Origin: Hoeflea_A sp039025395
GTDB lineage: Bacteria > Pseudomonadota > Alphaproteobacteria > Rhizobiales > Rhizobiaceae
Direction of reading: 5' to 3'
Length of the DNA stretch: 64,000 nucleotides
Assembly: GCA_039025395.1 (NCBI GenBank)
Contig: JBCCOK010000002.1
Span: forward strand, 1 to 64,000
Shown: piece after piece, positions 52,383-60,550 of the stretch
Position numbering within the stretch: position 1 is the first letter of the stretch
Layout of the letters: the number at the start of each line of letters is the position of its first letter
The notes under the pieces: generated by a model
The model's database searches: none
Seen by the model: only the letters and a program-made list of their open reading frames with translations
Told to the model about the DNA's origin: nothing
Made by a program: the position numbers and the translations under genes

Positions 52383-53069
52383 TCAATCGCTCAGCCGTTG
52401 CCGGAAAGCACCGTCGATGATGTCGGCGATCAGCAGCCAGTTTCTGTCGTAGTTGTGGCCGCCCGGCACCGAAGACACTTCATATCCGCCATCCAGATTG
52501 CAGGCCATGTCCTTTTCCTCGTCGCCCGACAGGCACAGAACGCGCTCAAAGGGAAGCGCCTCGATCGCCGGTTCAACCTCGTGGCTGCCACGAACCATAC
52601 CGAGCATGCCGAGAAAGGAGATCTCGAAATCCGTCTTCTTGAACGGGCTAAGCAGCGCCATCAGTGTCGTGCTTTCCCGAATTTGTTCGGGCATCAACGG
52701 CCATGCAAAGGGTATCGTATTGGCACCGAAGGAATATCCGGCCACCACAATCCGGTCGCTGTTCCAAACGTCAGCGAAGTGCGCAGCGATTCGCGCAGTG
52801 TCCTCCGCCATGGTCTGTGGTGCTTGCTCATGCCAGAAGTAACGCAGAGAGCTGACGCCGGCGACCCCAAAGCCGCGATCCGCAAGGGCATCGGCAATAC
52901 CCTGCATCGTACCGCTCCAACCCATATCTCCTGACCACAAGACGACAACAGCCCGGGCGCCGCCGTCCGCGGGTTCGGTGATGTGAACAGGCAGGTCGGA
53001 CAAAGACTCCGCGGCCTGAACAGCTCCGATATCGGCCAGTGCCAGAAGCGCCGCGAAGATCCGCTTCAT
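52383..53069 (-). CDS. acvB: AcvB/VirJ-type lysyl-phosphatidylglycerol hydrolase
   Basis: A 228-residue secreted protein: signal MKRIFAALLALADIGAVQA, then an alpha/beta-hydrolase AcvB/VirJ domain with the nucleophile in VVAGYSFGANTIPF and a late GGHNYDRNW. AcvB, with the MprF-type synthase next to it, cleaves or balances lysyl-phosphatidylglycerol in the envelope. It overlaps the mprF stop by 4 bp, so both belong to one operon, the lpiA-acvB arrangement known from rhizobia and Agrobacterium. Length is that of VirJ, not of two-domain AcvB. Confidence 0.85.
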   Translation of the reverse strand: MKRIFAALLALADIGAVQAAESLSDLPVHITEPADGGARAVVVLWSGDMGWSGTMQGIADALADRGFGVAGVSSLRYFWHEQAPQTMAEDTARIAAHFADVWNSDRIVVAGYSFGANTIPFAWPLMPEQIRESTTLMALLSPFKKTDFEISFLGMLGMVRGSHEVEPAIEALPFERVLCLSGDEEKDMACNLDGGYEVSSVPGGHNYDRNWLLIADIIDGAFRQRLSD

Positions 53070-55627
53070 CCCCGCACCGCCTTTAGCCGGCCACCGGATA
53101 TGAGCGTCGTGACATCGTAGAGCACCCGCGGCACCGCGATGCCGCCCGGACAGGCGACGTAGTTGGGTGTCCAGATGGGTCCGAATTTTGCCTTGAAGGC
53201 ACGCAGCCCTTCGAAATGGTAGATCTCTTCGCCATGCTGGTAAATCATTGTGCCGATGCGGTTCCAGGAGGTGGCGAGCGGGTGATCGGCGAGACCGGAC
53301 AGGGGAGCGGCGCCGAGATCGAACCACTGATACCCCTCTCCTTGGGCGTAGAGCAGTATTTCCGCAAACAGAAAATCCATCAGGACCGGAGAAACCTTCG
53401 AGCGATAGCGCATCAGGTCAATCGACATTTCCTGTTTCTCTGCGCCGCGCAGAATATTGGCAAAAGCGACGATTTCGCCCTCCTTGCGAACCACGGCACA
53501 GTCGAAACAACTGAGATAATCCTCCTTGAAATAACCAAGCGCGAACCGCTTTTCGCCTCCGGTTTTGAACGCCAACCAGGCATCCGATATCTGCTTGAGC
53601 TCAGGCAGAAGAGGTACGACCTCCTGCTTGGGTACGATACTGAAGCTCAGACCGTCTTTCTCAGCCCGGCGCCTTGCGTAGCGCATGTCCTTGTGCTGAG
53701 GCACATCCAGAGTGAAGTTCGCAAGATCGACCCGGGCCACCTCGCCGATCTTGAGAATTGACAGACCCATATCGAGATAAAGCGGCAAGAAATCCGATTT
53801 GACGGCATAAAAGACAGTGCGGTAGCCGCCCCTGTCGGCCATTTCCCGAAACTGCCACGCCAGCGCCTCGCCCTGCTTTCGGTCACCGACCGGATCGCCC
53901 TTTGCAACAAAGCTGCCGCCCGATACCCCGTACATCAAGAAGGCGCTTTCGTCCTCGGAAATGAGAAAATGCTTGTCGCCCAACAGTGCAATGGTGGTGT
54001 CGGGATCGGGCGACTTATCAACAAGTCCTCTCACCACATCCGGTACAGGCTCCGACGCTGGAAGCTGGCGGCTTCGGCCCGTCAGAAACATGTGAAGTCC
54101 GAGCGCAAACAGCGCGGCGACAACGGCCACGCTTGTTCGCAGAAAGCGGGGCGCATCGCTATCCCACGAGAACTGCCACCACAGTTGATTGGAATATTCA
54201 ACATGGCGATAGGCGAAGAAGCCAAGCCAGATCGCTGCCGCGACAGTGACTGCCATCATCATCAGCCATGCCGGTGAGACCGCCAGGAATGATCCGTCCG
54301 ATTTGCGGTAAAAGGCTTTTCTAAACGGCAGCAGAAACAGGATGATGACAATCAAGACCGACGCTTCAACATAATCAAAGCCCCTGATCAGCGCGAAAAC
54401 AGCACCGACCGCCAGCAGCATAATCGCAAGAAAATAGGCCCGCTCGCGGCGTCGAAGCAGAGCGTAGGCGACAACGAGTAAGGCGAGGCCGACGAGACTG
54501 GCAAGTAGATGTGACGACTCCAGAAAAGACAGCAGCAACGTCGACCGATACCACTGTTCTGCGCCCGCTGGTAATGATCCGGAGAGGAGCAGGATCGCGC
54601 CGGCGGCAAATGTAACGGCGGCCATCAAAGGCGGTATCAGCGGCTCGGAAAGCCTGCTCAGTTGCAGCGCAGAGTTTCGGATCGCCCGGTGGCCCTGGGC
54701 GACTTCGACGAATAGAAGCGTCGCGGCAACCGGAACCAACGGCACGAAGTAATAGATGAAGCGGTATAGCAGCAACGCGCCAATGACGTCAGAACGACCG
54801 GCGGCGCCCAGTCCGGCTAACATCGTCGCCTCGAAAACGCCGATGCCACCGGGCGAATGGCTCATTGCGCCGAGTACGATGGCCGAAATATAGATGACGA
54901 AAAAGCCACTGATCGACCCTGTTGCATCGGCCGGCATTAACACATAGAGGACAGTGGCCGAGGCCAAGATATCGACCGTACCGGCGAGAATTTGCAGCAG
55001 GCTGGTGCCGCCGCCAGGGATCGTGATGCGCATGTCGCGCAGGGTCAACATCCTTCGACCCGTTGCCGTCCAAAGCAGGTAAAGAGCAATGATCGTCAGG
55101 ATCGCTATTCCGACGATACGGATGGCAAGCCCCGGCACACCTTCCAAAAGAGCCAATCCGCCTGGATAAAGGGCGAAGGATGCGCCGACCAGGAACGCCA
55201 TGCCGATCCAGAGCGACATCCAGGCAAGCGCAACGATTTGGGCAATCAGCGGGATCTCAAGCCCTTTTCGGCTGTAAATCCTGTAACGAAGCGCGCCGCC
55301 GGTCAGCACATGAAAACCGGCCATATCGGAAATGGCAAACCCGGCAACGCCGGCCCAGGCAGCCGTCGGATAGCTGATGCGGCCCGGCGCAACCGTGCGC
55401 ACGGCAAGGATTTCGTAAAACGCAATCGCGATGAAACTGACGACTGTTGCGGCGAGCGCAAGAAGGATTGCAGTGGCCGATGTCGCCCGGATATCGCGGA
55501 AGACCTCCGCCAGCGATACGGTTTCGGTGTAACGATGCAGCAGGTAAAACGCGCCAATGGTGATGCAGATCGCAAACAATGCTGTCAGTGCGGTTCTGAC
55601 ATTCATGCCATGCTGCTTTTGCGCCAT
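53066..55627 (-). CDS. mprF: Lysylphosphatidylglycerol synthase/flippase MprF (LpiA)
   Basis: An 853-residue membrane protein. The N-terminal part (residues 1-530) has about 14 helices (flippase) and the C-terminal part (about 545-853) is the synthase domain that transfers lysine from lysyl-tRNA to phosphatidylglycerol. Landmarks include YGVSGGSFVAKGDPVGD and WFDLGAAPLSGL. The product gives cationic lipid and protects from acid and peptides. The acvB start is nested in its stop; tRNA-His lies upstream. Confidence 0.93.
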   Translation of the reverse strand: MAQKQHGMNVRTALTALFAICITIGAFYLLHRYTETVSLAEVFRDIRATSATAILLALAATVVSFIAIAFYEILAVRTVAPGRISYPTAAWAGVAGFAISDMAGFHVLTGGALRYRIYSRKGLEIPLIAQIVALAWMSLWIGMAFLVGASFALYPGGLALLEGVPGLAIRIVGIAILTIIALYLLWTATGRRMLTLRDMRITIPGGGTSLLQILAGTVDILASATVLYVLMPADATGSISGFFVIYISAIVLGAMSHSPGGIGVFEATMLAGLGAAGRSDVIGALLLYRFIYYFVPLVPVAATLLFVEVAQGHRAIRNSALQLSRLSEPLIPPLMAAVTFAAGAILLLSGSLPAGAEQWYRSTLLLSFLESSHLLASLVGLALLVVAYALLRRRERAYFLAIMLLAVGAVFALIRGFDYVEASVLIVIILFLLPFRKAFYRKSDGSFLAVSPAWLMMMAVTVAAAIWLGFFAYRHVEYSNQLWWQFSWDSDAPRFLRTSVAVVAALFALGLHMFLTGRSRQLPASEPVPDVVRGLVDKSPDPDTTIALLGDKHFLISEDESAFLMYGVSGGSFVAKGDPVGDRKQGEALAWQFREMADRGGYRTVFYAVKSDFLPLYLDMGLSILKIGEVARVDLANFTLDVPQHKDMRYARRRAEKDGLSFSIVPKQEVVPLLPELKQISDAWLAFKTGGEKRFALGYFKEDYLSCFDCAVVRKEGEIVAFANILRGAEKQEMSIDLMRYRSKVSPVLMDFLFAEILLYAQGEGYQWFDLGAAPLSGLADHPLATSWNRIGTMIYQHGEEIYHFEGLRAFKAKFGPIWTPNYVACPGGIAVPRVLYDVTTLISGGRLKAVRG

Positions 55628-55791
55628 AGGCGTTGCGGTCCCGGCTCGATGGTGATCGTGCAGTACTAACAGACTCGCCTACAAAAAGTCAGCGTGTTGT
55701 TTAGTCGCCGACGCCGAAGCACAATTTCCCGGACTGATCGTGGATTGCCTGTACCGCCCGATCGATCCGATTGTACGGACCCTTGAGGAAC

Positions 55792-55868
55792 TGGTACGGT
55801 TGGGTGGGCTCGAACCACCGACCTCTGGATCCACAATCCAGCGCTCTAACCAACTGAGCTACAACCGC
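55792..55868 (-). tRNA. tRNA-His (GTG)
   Basis: Read on the minus strand: GCGGTTG acceptor strand, TAGCTCAGTTGGTTAGAGC D arm, CTGGA-TTGTGGA-TCCAG anticodon arm (anticodon GTG), GGTGG-TTCGAGC-CCACC T arm, then CAACCGT-A-CCA. The acceptor stem has G1-U72 and A73, with no G-1/C73 pair, as in alphaproteobacterial tRNA-His. CCA is encoded. Confidence 0.95.
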
Positions 55869-55938
55869 AATGCGCGCTGCCGCGTGACATACGGCCACCC
55901 GCCATGTTTGACAAGAGAATAGTGGCAATTGCGCCGAC

Positions 55939-55966
55939 AAAAAAGGCCGGACCAAAAGGTCCGGCC
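55939..55966 (-). terminator. Terminator of phasin gene
   Basis: A perfect stem GGCCGGACC (55945-55953) and GGTCCGGCC (55958-55966) with loop AAAA, followed on the minus strand by six T. It lies 38 bp past the phasin stop. The strongest terminator in the window. Confidence 0.9.
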
Positions 55967-56003
55967 CGCGGTCTGGCCTGCGATCATTTACTGGACGCGG
56001 CGG

Positions 56004-56459
56004 TCAGGATACCTTGAAGTTCTTGGCCGCTTTTTCATAGGCTGTCTTGCCCGGCTTGGCCACCTTGTCGGCAATCTTGCGCGCAGCCTCATGGATATCC
56101 TTGGCCTGATCGACTGCCGTTTCAGCCTGCTTACGAATGAAGCTCGCCTGCAATTCGACAAGTTCCGCAACGGTTTTGACACCCAGCATGGATTCGATAT
56201 GGGTCAACGAATTCTCTGCGTTGGTGCGAACTGCTTCGATGGCCTTCATGCTGAGTTCAACCGTTCCGGCCTGTGCAGTCTCAAGGGTCTGTTCGACCGT
56301 CTTAGTTGCGTCCTCGGCTGCGGTCTTCAGCTTGTCGTATGCCTCTCGCGACTGTACAAGTCCCTTCTCGGCGAATTCGCGGTAGGACTCCGTCAATTTT
56401 GTGGGATCCATTGCGGTGAAGGCAAATGCGTCGTCAGATGCGTTCTTCTTGGTAGCCAT
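56004..56459 (-). CDS. Phasin family protein
   Basis: A 151-residue helical protein with the phasin domain: YREFAEKGLVQSREAYDKLK, then LETAQAGTVELSMKAIEAVR, and a basic tail. Phasins coat polyhydroxyalkanoate granules. The mostly Ala/Lys/Glu helical pattern and lack of a signal fit. It starts at ATG 56459 after GGAGCG. A strong terminator follows. Polyhydroxyalkanoate synthesis genes are not in the window, but acetoacetyl-CoA synthetase, which feeds ketone-body carbon into acetyl-CoA, is at 60551. Confidence 0.88.
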   Translation of the reverse strand: MATKKNASDDAFAFTAMDPTKLTESYREFAEKGLVQSREAYDKLKTAAEDATKTVEQTLETAQAGTVELSMKAIEAVRTNAENSLTHIESMLGVKTVAELVELQASFIRKQAETAVDQAKDIHEAARKIADKVAKPGKTAYEKAAKNFKVS

Positions 56460-56783
56460 TTAGCGCTCCTGTTAACTCGGGCCCATCTTGCGGCGCCCAA
56501 CACGTGGTTACTGTATCGGCAGCTATATAGTGGCGATTTTTGTGCGTTGCAACATTTTTTTGCACTGCACAAAATCCTGTTAACCCTGTTAGCAGGAAAG
56601 GACCCGATCAGGGACAGCTTTGCTGGACGGTGTCGCGCTTGCGACTTATTAACGAAGTGTTAACAATATATATTGAGCGGCACCGAAACCCGACCTTCCA
56701 AGAGGGCTGAATTACACTAACAGGGACCAAACTCCGGCACAATCACCGGACCGCGCAATCCCGAACCACATGCAGGAGCATCC
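56460..56783. other. Intergenic region: phasin and PdhS promoters
   Basis: 324 bp without a gene between the divergent phasin and PdhS-like starts. Apart from the CtrA-type box at 56649 I see no terminator or repeat. Confidence 0.6.
56649..56663. promoter_or_regulatory. CtrA-type box TTAA-N7-TTAA
   Basis: TTAA (56649-56652), seven bases CGAAGTG, and TTAA (56660-56663): a full CtrA consensus, 121 bp before the PdhS-like start. It would let the cell-cycle regulator CtrA act on a kinase that itself belongs to the DivK/CtrA network. Confidence 0.6.
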
Positions 56784-59700
56784 ATGCCGGCGCGGCAGTA
56801 CCCCTTCATCGACATTGCCGTCCATGCAAAGGTCAGGCAACGCTTTAGCGACGGCGAAGCAATGCTGCTGGTGTCACCCGATCTCGATGCGGTGTATTGG
56901 GCCAACGGTGCCGGTGCACGGCTTATCGGCCACGAAACGCTCTATGATTGCCTGGATTCAGGCCTCGACCACAGCAGCGCAGCCTATCGGCAGATCAAAG
57001 CGGCGGCGCTTTTGATCGAGAGTCGCGGTGATGATCCCGCACATCAGTTTGTCCTTCGCTCCGGATCGGGTTTCAGGCGTCCGCTGATTTCTGCACAGAT
57101 CGAGACAATTCTTCTACCAGATGGCAACCAAGCCCTCCTGGTAGGTGCGGATATCGGCGCCGCATCCGCGACCGCCGCCGACAGGGCATACAACGTTCTG
57201 GAGGGGTTTGCCGGGACAGACACCCATGCCGCCGTGCTCGGTGCCGACGGGGAAATCATCTCGGCAACCGACTCATTTTCCCGCCTGGAACTAGACGCTG
57301 CGACCCGCCTGGCGTTGGTCGAAAGTTCAGGTCAGCTATCGGAAAGGCTGGTAAAGCGGACGGTGTCCACAGCGCTCGGGACCTTGCCGTCCGCAACCGC
57401 GCGGATCTGCGACGAGCCGGTTCTTCATCTGATTTTTGCAGTTGAATTATCCGCCGATAGGCAAGAGTTCGCGACCCGGCCAGAGGCGTCGCGTGCAAGT
57501 AATGTTCCGGCTGAATTGTCGTCGCCCATAAAAGCCGAAAACACATCATCCCGAGAGACACGGTCCGTCCTCAATGCGGAACCGCAAGCGGCCGATCGGT
57601 CTGCATCGGTAAGCCCACAACAGGCACCTGAAGACCGAGGTCGTAACCCTTCGGATGTCGAGGCTGAGCCGACCTCTGCTATCTCGAAGATCATGTCGGA
57701 TGCCCGCACGCGGGCTTCCGGACAACGCGATGCGCCGCTGCAGGACAACGAACCGCCCTTCATCTTCAATCCGAAACGCCGTCCGACGCGCTTTGTTTGG
57801 AAGATCGATGCAGACGGCTGTTTCCAGGAAGTTTCAAAGGAATTCGCCGCAACGGTCGGACCAAACGCCGCCGATGTGCTGGGTCGCAGTTTTGCCGACG
57901 TTGCCCAGGTGTTCAACCTCGATCCGGATGACACCATTAACGATCTTCTACACAAGCGAGACACGTGGTCAGGCAAAACGGTGTTCTGGCCAGTGCAGGG
58001 TACCGATCTGCGGGTGCCGGTCGATCTGGCTGCACTGCCGACCTACTCGCGCGAACGGGCATTTGACGGCTTTCGCGGATTCGGAATTGTTCGCGCCGGC
58101 GATGCCGAGGGTGACCCTGAAAAGATAGGACTGGCCCTCACCGGACGTCCCAGCCGGCCGGAAGGGGGCGATTCGGTCGCGAACGCAAAGGACGACTTCT
58201 CTAACGAACTCGCTGAAGGGGAATCTCGACGCCTGACCGATGACGACCGGGACAATATCGCACGTGAGGAACCGGACGTCTTTTCTGACGGCGGCGATCA
58301 AGGAGACGATGTCGCGCCGGACTTCGATGACGAAAAGCCGGCAATCGAAATCTCCGATACGCCCGGACGGCGGCAGGCGGACAAGGTGATACGGCTTGAG
58401 GAAAGACGGGCAAAACCGCGCGAAGGGTTAAGCAAAGTCGAGAGACAGGCGTTCCGCGAAATCGCTGAGCGCCTGGGCGGCGAAAAGACCGCGGAGAATG
58501 AGAAGGACGCCTCTCCGCAGCCTTTCGGAAAAAGAAAGACGCCTCCGTCGCAGAACGATCTGGACGAACACGATATTGCCGCAGGTGAAAGCAGCACGCG
58601 GGCCGACGATCCGTTTGTTTCAGGGCAAGCAGAATCCGGCTACGACCATGAAGAGCTGTCCGGCAGTCTTGAAAGCGGTCGCGGCGATCGGCAATCGGGT
58701 GCGATTACGCCGGAGGTGCTCGAACAATTGCCAACGCCTGTGATCATCCATGACGGGCAAACGATCTTTCATATCAACGAGGAATTTCGCCAACTCACCG
58801 GCCACTTGACGAAAACGGAGTTGAACGAAAGAGGAGGCCTGCAAACCCTCTTTGCGGACGGCGAACCGGCTTCCCAGAAGGCAACGGTCGGACAGGACGG
58901 CAGCATGACGCTGATCGGCGCAAAGGATGAAAGGATCAGCGTCCGGGCCAAGCTGCGATCTGTCAGTTGGGAACGCGGGCACGCGCTCATGCTCGCACTC
59001 GAGCCCATGATCAGTGCGGAAACTGGCGGATCGATCGATGATACTGCTGATCAAACCGACCCTGCATCCGAAATCGTTCAACCCGTGGCGCCGTCGCTCG
59101 AAGTGGAGGTCGAGGAGTTGCGTTCCATCCTCGAAACGGCAACCGACGGCGTCGTTCTCATCGGCGAGGACGGCATCATCCGCTCGATGAACAACTCGGC
59201 CGCGGCGCTTTTCGATTACGACGAGGGCGAAACGACCGGCCGCCCGTTTGCAATGCTGTTTGCGCATGAAAGTCAGCGGGCTGTGAAGGACTATTTGTCC
59301 GGCCTTACAGACAACGGCGTCGCCAGTGTGCTGAACGACGGTCGCGAGGTCATTGGACGCGAAGCCTCCGGAGGCTTTCTGCCGTTGTTCATGACGATCG
59401 GCCATCTTTCCGGGTCGGGCGGTTTTTGCGCCGTGATGCGCGATATCACCCACTGGAAACGGGCCGAGGAAGAACTGCGCGCAGCGAAACGTGCAGCGGA
59501 GAAGGCAAACGCACACAAAAGCGAGTTTCTGGCGCGGGTGAGCCACGAGATCCGGACACCGCTCAATGCCATTATAGGTTTTTCCGAGTTGATGGCGGAG
59601 GAGCGTTTTGGCCCTATCGGCAGTCCCCGCTATGTGGAGTATGCCAACGACATCGGCCATTCGGGCAAACACGTGCTCGAAATCGTCAACGACCTACTCG

Positions 59701-60215
59701 ACATCTCGAAAATCGAAGCCGGCGAACAGGATCTGGATTTCAGCGCTGTTTCGCTGAACGACGCGCTGATGGACTCGATATCGATCCTGCAGCCGCAGGC
59801 AAACACACAGCGCGTGATCTTGCGGACGAGCCTGTCTTCCTCACTGCCGGACGTCGTTGCAGATAAGCGATCGATCAAACAGATCGCCATCAACCTGCTT
59901 TCGAATGCGATACGGTTTACGCCGGCGGGCGGTCAGGTGGTGATTACCACGACGTATGAGGCCAACGGCAATGTCAGCCTGAGGATACGCGACACCGGTG
60001 TCGGCATGACCCGGGTTCAACTCGAACAGGCAATGAAACCGTTCAAGCAGGTGGACGGTTTGCAACGTTCGCGCGGCGAAGGGACAGGCCTCGGACTGCC
60101 ACTGGCAAAGGCAATGGCAGAGGCAAACAGGGCGCAATTCGCGATGAATTCGCAGCCCGGGCAGGGTACGTTCGTCGAGATCGTGTTCCCGTCCCAAAGG
60201 GTGCTTGCCGAATAG
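56784..60215 (+). CDS. PAS-domain sensor histidine kinase, PdhS/PleC/DivJ-like
   Basis: A 1143-residue kinase. The N-terminal part (1-330) opens with a YPFIDIAVHAKVRQRF segment typical of PdhS-like proteins. PAS domains are near 333-450, 645-760 and 780-895, separated by a charged, probably disordered stretch (450-640). HisKA has SHEIRTPLNAIIGFSELM (phospho-His near 921), and the ATPase domain has NLLSNAIRFTP, DTGVGM and GTGLGLPL. No receiver domain. In Brucella PdhS works with DivK in cell-cycle control. The CtrA-type box upstream supports that role. Confidence 0.8.
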   Translation: MPARQYPFIDIAVHAKVRQRFSDGEAMLLVSPDLDAVYWANGAGARLIGHETLYDCLDSGLDHSSAAYRQIKAAALLIESRGDDPAHQFVLRSGSGFRRPLISAQIETILLPDGNQALLVGADIGAASATAADRAYNVLEGFAGTDTHAAVLGADGEIISATDSFSRLELDAATRLALVESSGQLSERLVKRTVSTALGTLPSATARICDEPVLHLIFAVELSADRQEFATRPEASRASNVPAELSSPIKAENTSSRETRSVLNAEPQAADRSASVSPQQAPEDRGRNPSDVEAEPTSAISKIMSDARTRASGQRDAPLQDNEPPFIFNPKRRPTRFVWKIDADGCFQEVSKEFAATVGPNAADVLGRSFADVAQVFNLDPDDTINDLLHKRDTWSGKTVFWPVQGTDLRVPVDLAALPTYSRERAFDGFRGFGIVRAGDAEGDPEKIGLALTGRPSRPEGGDSVANAKDDFSNELAEGESRRLTDDDRDNIAREEPDVFSDGGDQGDDVAPDFDDEKPAIEISDTPGRRQADKVIRLEERRAKPREGLSKVERQAFREIAERLGGEKTAENEKDASPQPFGKRKTPPSQNDLDEHDIAAGESSTRADDPFVSGQAESGYDHEELSGSLESGRGDRQSGAITPEVLEQLPTPVIIHDGQTIFHINEEFRQLTGHLTKTELNERGGLQTLFADGEPASQKATVGQDGSMTLIGAKDERISVRAKLRSVSWERGHALMLALEPMISAETGGSIDDTADQTDPASEIVQPVAPSLEVEVEELRSILETATDGVVLIGEDGIIRSMNNSAAALFDYDEGETTGRPFAMLFAHESQRAVKDYLSGLTDNGVASVLNDGREVIGREASGGFLPLFMTIGHLSGSGGFCAVMRDITHWKRAEEELRAAKRAAEKANAHKSEFLARVSHEIRTPLNAIIGFSELMAEERFGPIGSPRYVEYANDIGHSGKHVLEIVNDLLDISKIEAGEQDLDFSAVSLNDALMDSISILQPQANTQRVILRTSLSSSLPDVVADKRSIKQIAINLLSNAIRFTPAGGQVVITTTYEANGNVSLRIRDTGVGMTRVQLEQAMKPFKQVDGLQRSRGEGTGLGLPLAKAMAEANRAQFAMNSQPGQGTFVEIVFPSQRVLAE

Positions 60216-60550
60216 TACACCGATGTTTCATGACATCAGTTTTCCACTCGCGAAAACTGCGAAGGCGACAAAAAAAGGTGCGCAGAGCGCACCTTTGAAA
60301 TGAATTTTGCTGAAAAAAAGTGACTGTATTCCAAAAAGATTGTTAGCCGAGCGGAGTAGAAACCTCTTGCGTTAGCAAGATCATAGGGGGCGGAAAGTAA
60401 ACGGATCGTAAACAGACTTGTCTGAACGCCCCGTCCTGAACAAAGCTGCAAAATACAGTAAATTTCGGTGTTACGCCTGCTTAACCATAAGCTCTTGCAG
60501 CCGCGACAAATACTTCATTATCCACGCGGCCTCTCATCTAAAGCGATGAG
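60216..60550. other. Gap between PdhS-like and acetoacetyl-CoA synthetase genes
   Basis: 335 bp between convergent genes. It has one strong bidirectional terminator near 60274; the rest is AT-rich with no gene. Confidence 0.6.
60270..60296. terminator. Bidirectional terminator
   Basis: AAAGGTGCGC (60274-60283), loop AGA, GCGCACCTTT (60287-60296): a perfect 10-bp stem with A7 on the left and T3 on the right. It can end both the PdhS-like transcript and, from the other side, the acetoacetyl-CoA synthetase transcript; the longer T run is on the minus strand. Confidence 0.85.

Noticed and set aside
55740..55922. Plus-strand frame over 55740-55922
   Set aside because: It lies across tRNA-His on the other strand and has no ribosome site; it is a shadow of the tRNA.
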